From Bacteroidota bacterium (GTDB taxonomy: Bacteria > Bacteroidota > Bacteroidia > Chitinophagales > Chitinophagaceae), in NCBI GenBank assembly GCA_028877045.1, contig JAGWPQ010000008.1, forward strand, positions 1 to 6,592: 6,592 bases of DNA. The letters run 5' to 3'. Position numbers and translations under genes: made by a program. Positions 1 through 6,263 of this stretch are shown here, in pieces. The first letter of the stretch is position 1. Each line of letters begins with the position of its first letter. The notes under the pieces were generated by a model, which saw only the letters and a program-made list of their open reading frames with translations, made no database searches and was not told the DNA's origin.

Positions 1-889
1 GAGTGCCATGCATAGCATCTGGCCCCATCACATCCCCATTGCCATAAAATCTGTCATTAATATTATTGTAATCATCTTTAATAAAATCGGCACGATAATC
101 GGGCGGCGGATTGTCTTTGGCTTTTATCGATTCTTTTTTCCCATCAACATATTCATCCAATTCGGAAATGGTAGATGTGTTTTTTTCGTCCGATTCAATA
201 CCAAGCATTTTCATGCTCGATAAATAACCATATTTTGCATCTTTGCCTTGTTTGGTTTTGGGTTCCAGTGTTTCTAATTGCTGGCAGGTATATTCGTTGA
301 TGCCCAGATCTTCCCTTAAAATCTTATCGTGTTTTTTAATGGCTTTTGCGGCCATTTCTAAAAAGACAATTTCCATTTGTTCTTCACTGTTCAAGCTAAT
401 TTCTTTGGCTGCTCTCTTCCACATAGCAAACTGATACTGTTCGTCAGCATTTAGTTTTGTCGAATCAAAATCCGGGGCAGTAAATTTAGTTTTGAAACGA
501 TGATACACTCTTGATCTTTCATCACTTGCTTTTTTAAGATCACGACCGTCTTTACCGCCTAAAAAATTCCATCCGTAAACATCATCAACCAAACCATTAC
601 CATCATCATCTTTTTTATTGCCTGCAATTTCTTTTTGATTGTGCCATAAAATATCTTTCAGGTCTTCATGAGCAGTATCAACACCACCATCAAGCACTGC
701 AACAATTACAGTCTTCGATTTTTTATTTTTTTCTTTAAGGAATTGATAAGCTTTATTAAGACTGATCCCGTAAAACGAATCTTTTACCGGGTCTAATAAA
801 TGCCAGCCTCTGGGAACAGTTGATTGTGCATTTGAAAGATTAAATCCAAATAAAATAAAGAGAACAATGGCAAACTTTTTCGAAAACAT
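1..889 (-). CDS. Secreted S8 (subtilisin-like) serine peptidase, N-terminal part
   Basis: Partial gene with 296 codons visible; it continues past base 1. The start ATG (889-887) is followed by a signal peptide: K4-K5, a hydrophobic core at about 7-17, and a likely cleavage near S-N-A-Q (19-22). The mature protein should therefore be exported and then anchored or released outside the inner membrane. The catalytic Asp is D67 in V-L-D-G-G-V-D, where most subtilases have D-S/T-G. It is followed by a D/N/G-rich loop, DDDGNGLVDD (94-103), and Y-G-W-N-F, typical of Bacteroidota S8 peptidases and possibly calcium-binding. A charged, mostly helical insert of about 170 residues (115-285) separates this from M-H-G-T at the left edge. 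H294 there is the catalytic His of the HGTH motif. The Ser region and any C-terminal sorting domain lie outside the window. It follows the cupin gene by 88 bp on the same strand but seems to be its own unit. The family call is strong; the substrate is unknown. Confidence 0.9.
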   Translation of the reverse strand, partial: MFSKKFAIVLFILFGFNLSNAQSTVPRGWHLLDPVKDSFYGISLNKAYQFLKEKNKKSKTVIVAVLDGGVDTAHEDLKDILWHNQKEIAGNKKDDDGNGLVDDVYGWNFLGGKDGRDLKKASDERSRVYHRFKTKFTAPDFDSTKLNADEQYQFAMWKRAAKEISLNSEEQMEIVFLEMAAKAIKKHDKILREDLGINEYTCQQLETLEPKTKQGKDAKYGYLSSMKMLGIESDEKNTSTISELDEYVDGKKESIKAKDNPPPDYRADFIKDDYNNINDRFYGNGDVMGPDAMHGT

Positions 890-911
890 GATTTGATGGG
901 TTGTATACAAG

Positions 912-945
912 CAAATTTGTGAAATGATAATGATATAATAACAAT
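912..945 (-). promoter_or_regulatory. Candidate promoter for the S8 peptidase gene
   Basis: Read on the minus strand there is ATTG (945-942), a 22-base A/T-rich spacer, and CAAATTTG (919-912). The latter differs by one base from the Bacteroidota -7 element TAnnTTTG. It lies 22 bp upstream of the peptidase ATG, which is suitable for a short leader. The match is imperfect, the spacer is slightly long and A/T-rich DNA yields such matches by chance, so this is only a candidate. Confidence 0.25.
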
Positions 946-977
946 CTATTTTAGTTTTAGCGAAATGTTAAGGATGT

Positions 978-1313
978 TTAATGCTCCGATAATGCTTTAT
1001 AATCATCCCTCACCGGATAAAATACGTCCAGTAATCTGCAATCGGTGATGGCAAGCCCTGAATGTTTTGTATTGGATGGAATGATTACCAATTGTCCCTC
1101 ATTAAAAATAATTGGCTTACCATCAAGCGTTAATTGAAATGTTCCTTGCTGAATGATCGAAACCTGTTCATGAGGATGCGAATGTTCGGGCAATGATTCG
1201 TCGGCTTTCACTTCAACGAACGAAAAACTCATTTTTTCGGTATGTATCAACTTCGCAAAATATCCTTTTGCAATTTCTTTTGCGGAAATATTTTTAAGAT
1301 CGATCAATGCCAT
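978..1313 (-). CDS. Small single-domain cupin, KdgF-like
   Basis: Complete 111-residue cytosolic protein, one cupin beta-barrel. Motif 1 is P-E-H44-S-H46-P-H-E49-Q50 with G57; motif 2 is G73-Q-L-V-I-I-P79 and H84. H44, H46, Q50 (or E49) and H84 are the expected metal ligands. The tail L-L-D96-V-F98-Y-P-V-R102-D-D resembles the KdgF family, where a D-x-F-x3-R pattern near the C-terminus forms part of the active site. KdgF proteins speed conversion of cyclic unsaturated uronates from pectin or alginate to linear keto forms. No pectin or alginate genes are visible here, so the substrate may differ. The start is 9 bp after the stop of the aldehyde dehydrogenase gene on the same strand, so the two are probably co-transcribed. 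No signal peptide is present. The cupin assignment is very secure; KdgF-like is moderately secure; a role helping the dehydrogenase is inference. Confidence 0.85.
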   Translation of the reverse strand: MALIDLKNISAKEIAKGYFAKLIHTEKMSFSFVEVKADESLPEHSHPHEQVSIIQQGTFQLTLDGKPIIFNEGQLVIIPSNTKHSGLAITDCRLLDVFYPVRDDYKALSEH

Positions 1314-1322
1314 AATTATTTT

Positions 1323-2846
1323 TTAAAAGTTGAATTGAATGCCTTGTGCCAACGGTAATTTGTCACTCCAGTTAATGGTATTCGTTTGCCTGCGCATATA
1401 TGCTTTCCATGCATCGCTGCCACTTTCTCTGCCACCGCCGGTTTCTTTTTCGCCGCCAAATGCACCACCAATTTCGGCACCGCTTGTTCCGATGTTTACG
1501 TTTGCAATGCCGCAATCGCTGCCTATATGCGATAAAAATTGTTCCGATTCACGCATGTTCAAAGTCATGATGGAAGACGATAAACCTTGCGGTACATTGT
1601 TCTGCATGGCAATGGCTTCATCAATGGTATTATATTTCATTAAATATAAAATAGGAGCAAAGGTTTCGTGCTGTACAATGGCCATTTCGTTTGTTACTTC
1701 AGCAATACAAGGCTGCACATAGCAACCGCTTTCGTAGCCTTTTCCTTCCAAAACAAATCCATCAACAATAAAATTACCGCCTTGTTGCTTGCATTGATCG
1801 ATGGAAGAAAGAAATAATGCAACTGCATCCTTATCAATCAACGGACCCACATGATTATTGCTGTCTAACGGATCGCCGATCTTTAATTGTTTATAAGCAT
1901 TCACTAATTTTTGTTTGAATGTTTCATAAACCGATTCATGAATAATTAATCTTCTTGTCGATGTGCATCTTTGTCCGGCAGTACCAACAGCCCCAAACAC
2001 TGCACCGATCAATGCCATATCCAGATCTGCATCTTTCGAAATGATGATGGCATTATTGCCGCCCAATTCTAAAATACTTTTACCCAATCTTGCAGCAACG
2101 GCAACACTAACTGCTTTTCCCATACGTGTAGAACCTGTTGCGCTTATCAAAGGAATTCTTGTATCGCTACTTAACCATTCGCCAATATTTCTTCCACCCT
2201 GCACCAAACAACTAACGCCTTCGGGAACATTATTTTTTTTGAAAACGTCTGCAACAATGTGCTGAATGGCAATGCCGCAAAGCGGTACTTTTTCACTCGG
2301 TTTCCAAATACACACATCGCCGCAAACCAATGATAGTGCTGCATTCCAGCTCCATACCGCTACAGGGAAATTAAAAGCCGAAATAATTCCAACAGCTCCC
2401 AACGGATGCCATTGTTCGTACATTCTGTGTTTGGGTCTTTCACTGTGTATGGTCAACCCGTATAACTGGCGTGAGAGGCCAACAGCAAAATCGCAGATGT
2501 CGATCATCTCTTGTACTTCTCCATAACCTTCCTGTAAACTCTTGCCCATTTCGTAACTAACTAATTTTCCTAAAGGTTCTTTATAAATGCGCAAAGCTTC
2601 GCCTAATTGTCTGACGATCTCGCCGCGTTTGGGTGCAGGCCACATCTTCCATTCTGCAAATGCCTGTTGCGATTTTAAAACTGTTTGTTCAAATGCATCT
2701 TTATCTGTTGCGATCACAGACGCAATTAATTTTCCGTCAACAGGAGAAAAGCTTTCAATCAATTCGCCTTTACTTTTGATCCATTCCAATCCTGTGGATG
2801 TTCCCTGGTTATTCTTTTCTATGTGAAGTTGTTCTAAAAAAATCAT
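1323..2846 (-). CDS. amaB: ALDH7-family aldehyde dehydrogenase (piperideine-6-carboxylate / aminoadipate semialdehyde dehydrogenase type)
   Basis: Complete, 507 residues, the usual length for the family, cytosolic. It oxidises an aldehyde to an acid with NAD(P)+. The sequence tracks human ALDH7A1 (antiquitin) and bacterial AmaB closely: A-P-K-R-G-E-I-V-R-Q (71-80), E-M-G-K-S-L-Q-E-G (99-107), V-Q-E-M-I-D-I-C-D (111-119), and a C-terminal glycine-rich block with S-G-A-E-I-G-G (455-461) and G-G-G-R-E-S-G (470-476). Active-site residues are present: N159 in A-F-N-F-P, K182 in W-K-P-S-E, the nucleotide loop G-S-T-R-M-G (238-243), general base E260 in L-E-L-G-G, nucleophile C294 in G-Q-R-C-T, and E395 in H-E-T-F-A-P. 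R293 just before the nucleophile is the ALDH7 residue implicated in binding the substrate carboxylate. The expected reaction is alpha-aminoadipate semialdehyde (in equilibrium with piperideine-6-carboxylate) to alpha-aminoadipate in lysine/pipecolate breakdown; detoxification of other aldehydes is possible. It is first in an operon with the cupin gene and divergent from pckG. No competing ATG lies near the start. Confidence 0.93.
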   Translation of the reverse strand: MIFLEQLHIEKNNQGTSTGLEWIKSKGELIESFSPVDGKLIASVIATDKDAFEQTVLKSQQAFAEWKMWPAPKRGEIVRQLGEALRIYKEPLGKLVSYEMGKSLQEGYGEVQEMIDICDFAVGLSRQLYGLTIHSERPKHRMYEQWHPLGAVGIISAFNFPVAVWSWNAALSLVCGDVCIWKPSEKVPLCGIAIQHIVADVFKKNNVPEGVSCLVQGGRNIGEWLSSDTRIPLISATGSTRMGKAVSVAVAARLGKSILELGGNNAIIISKDADLDMALIGAVFGAVGTAGQRCTSTRRLIIHESVYETFKQKLVNAYKQLKIGDPLDSNNHVGPLIDKDAVALFLSSIDQCKQQGGNFIVDGFVLEGKGYESGCYVQPCIAEVTNEMAIVQHETFAPILYLMKYNTIDEAIAMQNNVPQGLSSSIMTLNMRESEQFLSHIGSDCGIANVNIGTSGAEIGGAFGGEKETGGGRESGSDAWKAYMRRQTNTINWSDKLPLAQGIQFNF

Positions 2847-3097
2847 TTTGAATTAAATTTTATGATTAGGTATTTTTTTAAAAAAATTAAAAATTCAAGG
2901 CAAGATATTCATCTTCTTCTAATTTTATTTTGAAAATGATATTACTCATATTTTTTACAATGAAGTTAAAGTCACTTTGCACGCAAATGAAAAAAAAGTG
3001 AACACATTTCTCGATTTTCAAAATTATAATTGAATTTGTTGGTTAAAATAAAAAATAGCTACTTTGAATTCTCATAATCTCTAAAATAACAAAACCT
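2847..3097. promoter_or_regulatory. Divergent intergenic region between the aldehyde dehydrogenase and pckG, with palindromic sites
   Basis: This very A/T-rich 251 bp must carry the promoters for both divergent genes. It contains several perfect short inverted repeats: AAGAT-ATTC-ATCTT (2902-2915), AAAGT-C-ACTTT (2968-2978), overlapping TTTGC-AC-GCAAA (2976-2987), and TCACTTT (2972-2978) mirrored by AAAGTGA (2995-3001). On the minus strand TAATTTTG (3026-3019) fits the Bacteroidota -7 consensus TAnnTTTG, but it has no clear -33 partner and would leave a leader of about 165 bases to the dehydrogenase. The palindromes could be regulator-binding sites, but short repeats are common in such DNA. 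No small gene or RNA is recognisable here. Confidence 0.4.
3035..3066 (+). promoter_or_regulatory. Candidate Bacteroidota-type promoter for pckG
   Basis: TTTGTTG (3035-3041) supplies -33 TTG-like bases. TACTTTG (3060-3066) resembles the -7 element TAnnTTTG with one spacer base missing. The TTG-to-TA spacing of 18 bp fits. Transcription would begin near 3073, giving a leader of about 25 bases before the ATG at 3098. No Shine-Dalgarno sequence is present, as is usual in this phylum. The element is not a perfect match. Confidence 0.35.
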
Positions 3098-4957
3098 ATG
3101 TATCAAGAAAGCAAATTTCCTTTTCAACAAGCATCTCCGGCTAAAGCTGAGTTAGAATCCTGGGTAAACAGTATTGCAAGGCATTGTGAAGCTCATGCAA
3201 TTCATTGGTGTGACGGTTCACAAAGCGAATATGATAGTTTATGTCATTTATTAGTAAAGAAAGGAACATTTATTCCTTTAAATCCTGAAAAAAGACCCAA
3301 TAGTTATGCCTGTTTCAGCGATCCGAGTGATGTGGCAAGAGTGGAAGACAAAACATTTATCTGCAGCAGAATTAAAGAAGATGCCGGACCTACAAACAAC
3401 TGGATGGAACCAAAAGAAATGAAGACCATTCTGAATAATTTGATGGAAGGTTGTATGAAAGGCCGCACCTTATATGTTATTCCATTTTGTATGGGCCCCG
3501 TGGGTTCCCCTTTTTCAAGATACGGTGTACAATTGACCGATTCGGAATATGTAGTGGTGAATATGCGTATCATGACCAGAATGGGCGAAGATATTTTACC
3601 TCATCTTCATAAGAAAGAATATGTTAGATGCTTACACACAATTGGCGCTCCGTTAGACAACGGTAAAAAAGATGTAACATGGCCTTGTAATCCTACCACA
3701 AAATATATCACTCATTTCCCCGAAGAAAGATTGATCATTTCTTATGGCAGCGGTTATGGTGGCAATGCATTGATGGGTAAGAAATGTTTTGCATTACGCA
3801 TTGCATCTGTTATGGGAAAAGAAGAAGGTTGGTTGGCAGAACATATGCTGATCTTAGGCGTTGAATCTCCTCAAAAAGAAAAAACATATATCGCAGCAGC
3901 ATTTCCGAGTGCTTGCGGTAAAACAAACTTTTCGATGATGATCCCTGCAAAAGGTGTGGATGATTGGAAAGTAACAACTGTTGGTGATGATATCGCATGG
4001 ATCCATAAAGGAGAAGATGGACGTTTGTATGCCATCAATCCTGAATCGGGTTATTTTGGTGTTGCACCGGGAACAAACAGCAAGACAAATTTTAATGCAA
4101 TTGAAACCATTCGTGCCAATACTATTTTCACCAATGTTGCCATTACAAAAGATAAAGATGTTTGGTGGGAAGGATTAACTAAAGAAATTCCTGAAGGCTT
4201 GACCGATTGGAAAGGCAAACCTTATGACCCTAAAAGCGGGCAACCTGCCGCACATCCCAACTCCAGATTTACTGCACCTGCTTCTCAAAATCCTGCGATC
4301 GATCCTGATTGGGATAATGCAAATGGTGTTCCTATTGAAGCATTTGTTTTTGGTGGCCGACGCAGTACTGCAGTGCCATTGGTTTCGCAATCATTCAACT
4401 GGAACTTTGGTGTTTACAGTGCTGCCACAATGGGTTCCGAAACAACAGCCGCTGCATTTGGTGAGGTTGGAAAAGTGAGAAGAGATCCCTTTGCCATGTT
4501 ACCATTCATGGGATACCACATGGGCGATTATGTAAATCATTGGTTACAATTTGGACGCAATCTTCCTAATGCTCCGAGAATATTTAATGTGAACTGGTTT
4601 AGAAAAGACGAGAACGGCAAATTCTTATGGCCGGGCTTTGGCGAAAATATGCGTGTATTAAAATGGATCGTTCAACGTGTACATGGCGGTGCTTCTGCAG
4701 TTGAATGTCCGATAGGATGGATGCCCCGTTATGAGGATATGGACTGGACAGGTATTGAAGATTTTTCAAAAGAAGATTTTGCAAAAATCATGACTGTTGA
4801 CAGGGAACCCTGGAAACAGGAATTATTGGGACATGAAGAATTATTTGCAAAGTTGTACGACCGGTTACCAAAAGAATTTTATTTCATAAGGGAACTATTA
4901 CTTTCGTCTTTATGGCGTTCACCCGAACATTGGGCATTGGAACCTGAAAGAGTATAA
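3098..4957 (+). CDS. pckG: Phosphoenolpyruvate carboxykinase, GTP-dependent (EC 4.1.1.32)
   Basis: Complete, 619 residues, matching the usual ~600-620 of the GTP-type family; cytosolic. It interconverts oxaloacetate + GTP and PEP + CO2 + GDP, the entry step of gluconeogenesis, and can run in the reverse, anaplerotic direction. Diagnostic motifs are all present: R81 in D-V-A-R-V-E (substrate binding), Y-G-S-G-Y-G-G-N-A-L (216-225), Mn2+ ligands in M-G-K-K (226-229), H249 in A-E-H-M and D297 in G-D-D-I-A, the nucleotide loop with reactive cysteine F-P-S-A-C273-G-K-T-N (269-277), and F-G-G-R-R-S (418-423). F501, F509 and F514 have the 8- and 5-residue spacing of the three phenylalanines that hold guanine in the mammalian enzyme, supporting GTP rather than ATP use. 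The ATP-type PckA is an unrelated-looking sequence of about 530 residues. The gene is divergent from the dehydrogenase, has its own candidate promoter, and ends 23 bp before a strong terminator, so it is probably monocistronic. The reading frame is intact. Confidence 0.97.
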   Translation: MYQESKFPFQQASPAKAELESWVNSIARHCEAHAIHWCDGSQSEYDSLCHLLVKKGTFIPLNPEKRPNSYACFSDPSDVARVEDKTFICSRIKEDAGPTNNWMEPKEMKTILNNLMEGCMKGRTLYVIPFCMGPVGSPFSRYGVQLTDSEYVVVNMRIMTRMGEDILPHLHKKEYVRCLHTIGAPLDNGKKDVTWPCNPTTKYITHFPEERLIISYGSGYGGNALMGKKCFALRIASVMGKEEGWLAEHMLILGVESPQKEKTYIAAAFPSACGKTNFSMMIPAKGVDDWKVTTVGDDIAWIHKGEDGRLYAINPESGYFGVAPGTNSKTNFNAIETIRANTIFTNVAITKDKDVWWEGLTKEIPEGLTDWKGKPYDPKSGQPAAHPNSRFTAPASQNPAIDPDWDNANGVPIEAFVFGGRRSTAVPLVSQSFNWNFGVYSAATMGSETTAAAFGEVGKVRRDPFAMLPFMGYHMGDYVNHWLQFGRNLPNAPRIFNVNWFRKDENGKFLWPGFGENMRVLKWIVQRVHGGASAVECPIGWMPRYEDMDWTGIEDFSKEDFAKIMTVDREPWKQELLGHEELFAKLYDRLPKEFYFIRELLLSSLWRSPEHWALEPERV

Positions 4958-4980
4958 AATAAAATATCGGTTTAAAATAT

Positions 4981-5017
4981 ATAAAGAGAGCTTGGCAACA
5001 GGCTCTCTTTATTTTTT
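4981..5017 (+). terminator. Rho-independent terminator after pckG
   Basis: A 14-bp stem (4981-4994 with 4999-5012) contains one U-G wobble (4992 with 5001). It is closed by a GCAA tetraloop (4995-4998), a stabilising GNRA loop. Six T residues follow at 5012-5017, the first of them paired with A4981. It begins 23 bp after the pckG stop and should separate pckG from the next gene. Confidence 0.88.
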
Positions 5018-5046
5018 ATGTTGATTTCTTTTTGCCCACAAAATCA

Positions 5047-5078
5047 TTGTTTTGTGCCAATTTTTTCGTAAACTTTAC
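5047..5078 (+). promoter_or_regulatory. Candidate promoter with a palindromic -7 region, upstream of the release-factor homologue
   Basis: TTG (5047-5049) is followed after 19 bp by TAAACTTTAC (5069-5078), a loose variant of the Bacteroidota -7 element. The latter sits in the perfect palindrome GTAAA-C-TTTAC (5068-5078). The distance to the ATG at 5116 is about 37 bp. A promoter is expected here because a strong terminator lies just upstream. The element match is weak. Confidence 0.3.
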
Positions 5079-5115
5079 AGTGATGGAATTTGGGTTATTT
5101 TTTAGATAAATTATA

Positions 5116-6177
5116 ATGAAAACTGTTGTCCGACAGGAAATCAGAGAAGTGCTGCAAGAGGTGTATTACCGGCCTGCAGTAACCATTTTTATGCCCTTCG
5201 AACCGAAGATGAATTCCAAAGCCGAAATAATCTATTCCTTAAAAGTTGCAACCGATAAAGTTGAAAAAGAATTGCAGGAAAATTATCCCGAAGAGATCTA
5301 TTCGCTGGTTTTACATAAACTCAAATCAATCATCAAAGGACTCAATTATTATACCTATAAAAAAAGTATTGCTATTTATGTATCACCGGTTTTTGAAAAA
5401 GTATTGTATCTCGACATTGCTTTAGAAGAAAAAATCATTATTGAAGAGTCATTCGAGATACGTGATCTCGTTTTCAGTAAAAAGCAGATGCATAAATATC
5501 TTGTATCGGTGCTGAGTGAAAAAGAAAGCAGGATCTACCTTGGCAATTCTACCATCTTTGCACGCATTGTATCCAACACACCCGAATTAGATTATGCCGA
5601 ACTGAATGGGTTGCCCGAACCAAAAGAAATTAAGTTAAACAGGTTTTTACATCATGCCGACAATGTGCTCGATATTGTGCTTAATTCTTATCATTTGCCG
5701 CTTTTTGTTCTGGGCTCTGAAAAAATTATCAATCGGTTTAAACAAATCACCCGGCATAAAATAGCTGTTATTGAATACCTGAACGATGATCATCTGACAT
5801 TAACAGAAGAAGAAATACGGCAAATTGTTGCACCACATGTAAACGATTGGAAAAAAGTTCATCGAAAAGATTTGTTGAATCAATTGGAAGAAGCCAAATA
5901 CTATAACAGGCTGGCAATTGGTATGAAAGAAGTATGGAATGAAGCCATTAATCATAATGGACGGTTACTTGTTGTAGAAAAAAATTACATGTATGCAGCA
6001 CATACAGGTAGCAGTGATGATTGGATCTATAATAAATCGGGCAATAAATTTTCTTATATAAAAGATGCAGTGGACGATGTAATAGAAATGGTGTTGGAAA
6101 ATGGTGGCGATGTAGAATTTATAGATAAAGATATGCTGACACAATATAGGAGGATCGCGCTGATAAAGCATTATTAG
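5116..6177 (+). CDS. Bacterial archaeo-eukaryotic release factor-like protein (baeRF/eRF1-Pelota superfamily), no GGQ motif
   Basis: Complete, 353 residues, soluble, no signal peptide or membrane segment. Three parts can be seen. Residues 1-115 form an alpha/beta N-terminal domain (V-T-I-F-M-P-F-E-P at 22-30, I-A-I-Y-V-S at 85-90). Residues 116-250 form a middle domain with R-I-Y-L-G-N-S-T-I-F-A-R (139-150), a helix F-L-H-H-A-D-N-V-L (177-185), P-L-F-V-L-G-S (195-201) and an acidic helix E-E-E-I (231-234). Residues 255-353 resemble eRF1/Pelota domain 3: a helix with repeated alanines, N-G-R-L-L-V-V (281-287), then helix D-A-V-D-D-V-I-E (317-324), N-G-G-D-V-E-F (329-335) and the closing R-R-I-A-L-I-K-H-Y, equivalent to the family's usual ending with a hydrophobic run plus R-Y. 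Such bacterial homologues have been proposed to act in translation termination or ribosome rescue. No GGQ tripeptide occurs anywhere, so peptide-release activity cannot be assumed. The ATG at 5116 is the only sensible start. The superfamily call rests on remembered patterns, and the exact subfamily is not resolved. Confidence 0.68.
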   Translation: MKTVVRQEIREVLQEVYYRPAVTIFMPFEPKMNSKAEIIYSLKVATDKVEKELQENYPEEIYSLVLHKLKSIIKGLNYYTYKKSIAIYVSPVFEKVLYLDIALEEKIIIEESFEIRDLVFSKKQMHKYLVSVLSEKESRIYLGNSTIFARIVSNTPELDYAELNGLPEPKEIKLNRFLHHADNVLDIVLNSYHLPLFVLGSEKIINRFKQITRHKIAVIEYLNDDHLTLTEEEIRQIVAPHVNDWKKVHRKDLLNQLEEAKYYNRLAIGMKEVWNEAINHNGRLLVVEKNYMYAAHTGSSDDWIYNKSGNKFSYIKDAVDDVIEMVLENGGDVEFIDKDMLTQYRRIALIKHY

Positions 6178-6189
6178 ATCCACTATATG

Positions 6190-6219
6190 AAAAGCATTGG
6201 ATTGAACGATAACGCTTTT
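6190..6219 (+). terminator. Weak possible terminator after the release-factor homologue
   Basis: AAAAGCATT (6190-6198) can pair with AACGCTTTT (6211-6219), with one A-C mismatch and a 12-base loop. The only T-run is the end of the stem itself (6216-6219), followed by A/T-rich DNA. Termination would be inefficient at best, so read-through into the slipin gene is plausible. Confidence 0.2.
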
Positions 6220-6263
6220 AAAATAAATCATTCATTAATATTTCCTTCATTTAAAAAGTCTGT

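Noticed and set aside
8..434. Plus-strand open frames at 8-223 and 243-434
   Set aside because: They lie antisense to a continuous S8 peptidase reading frame with recognisable motifs and have no family-like sequence of their own.
1339..2826. Four plus-strand open frames (1339-1722, 1963-2265, 2266-2526, 2587-2826)
   Set aside because: All are antisense shadows of the strongly conserved aldehyde dehydrogenase; their proteins are low-complexity, with Pro/Ser/Cys composition typical of shadow frames.
2855..2900. A/T hairpin-like run (TTTTTTTAAAAAAA) as a terminator or bidirectional element
   Set aside because: It has no loop or GC-containing stem and lies upstream of both divergent genes, where no terminator is expected.
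3304..4784. Open frames overlapping pckG on either strand (for example 3304-3573 minus, 3981-4178 plus, 4175-4390 minus, 4224-4478 plus)
   Set aside because: pckG is intact and matches its family over its full length; the overlapping frames show no motifs or leader signals.
5965..6231. Minus-strand open frame of 88 codons
   Set aside because: It is antisense to the conserved C-terminal domain of the release-factor homologue and rich in Ile/Phe/His/Cys as expected of a shadow frame.
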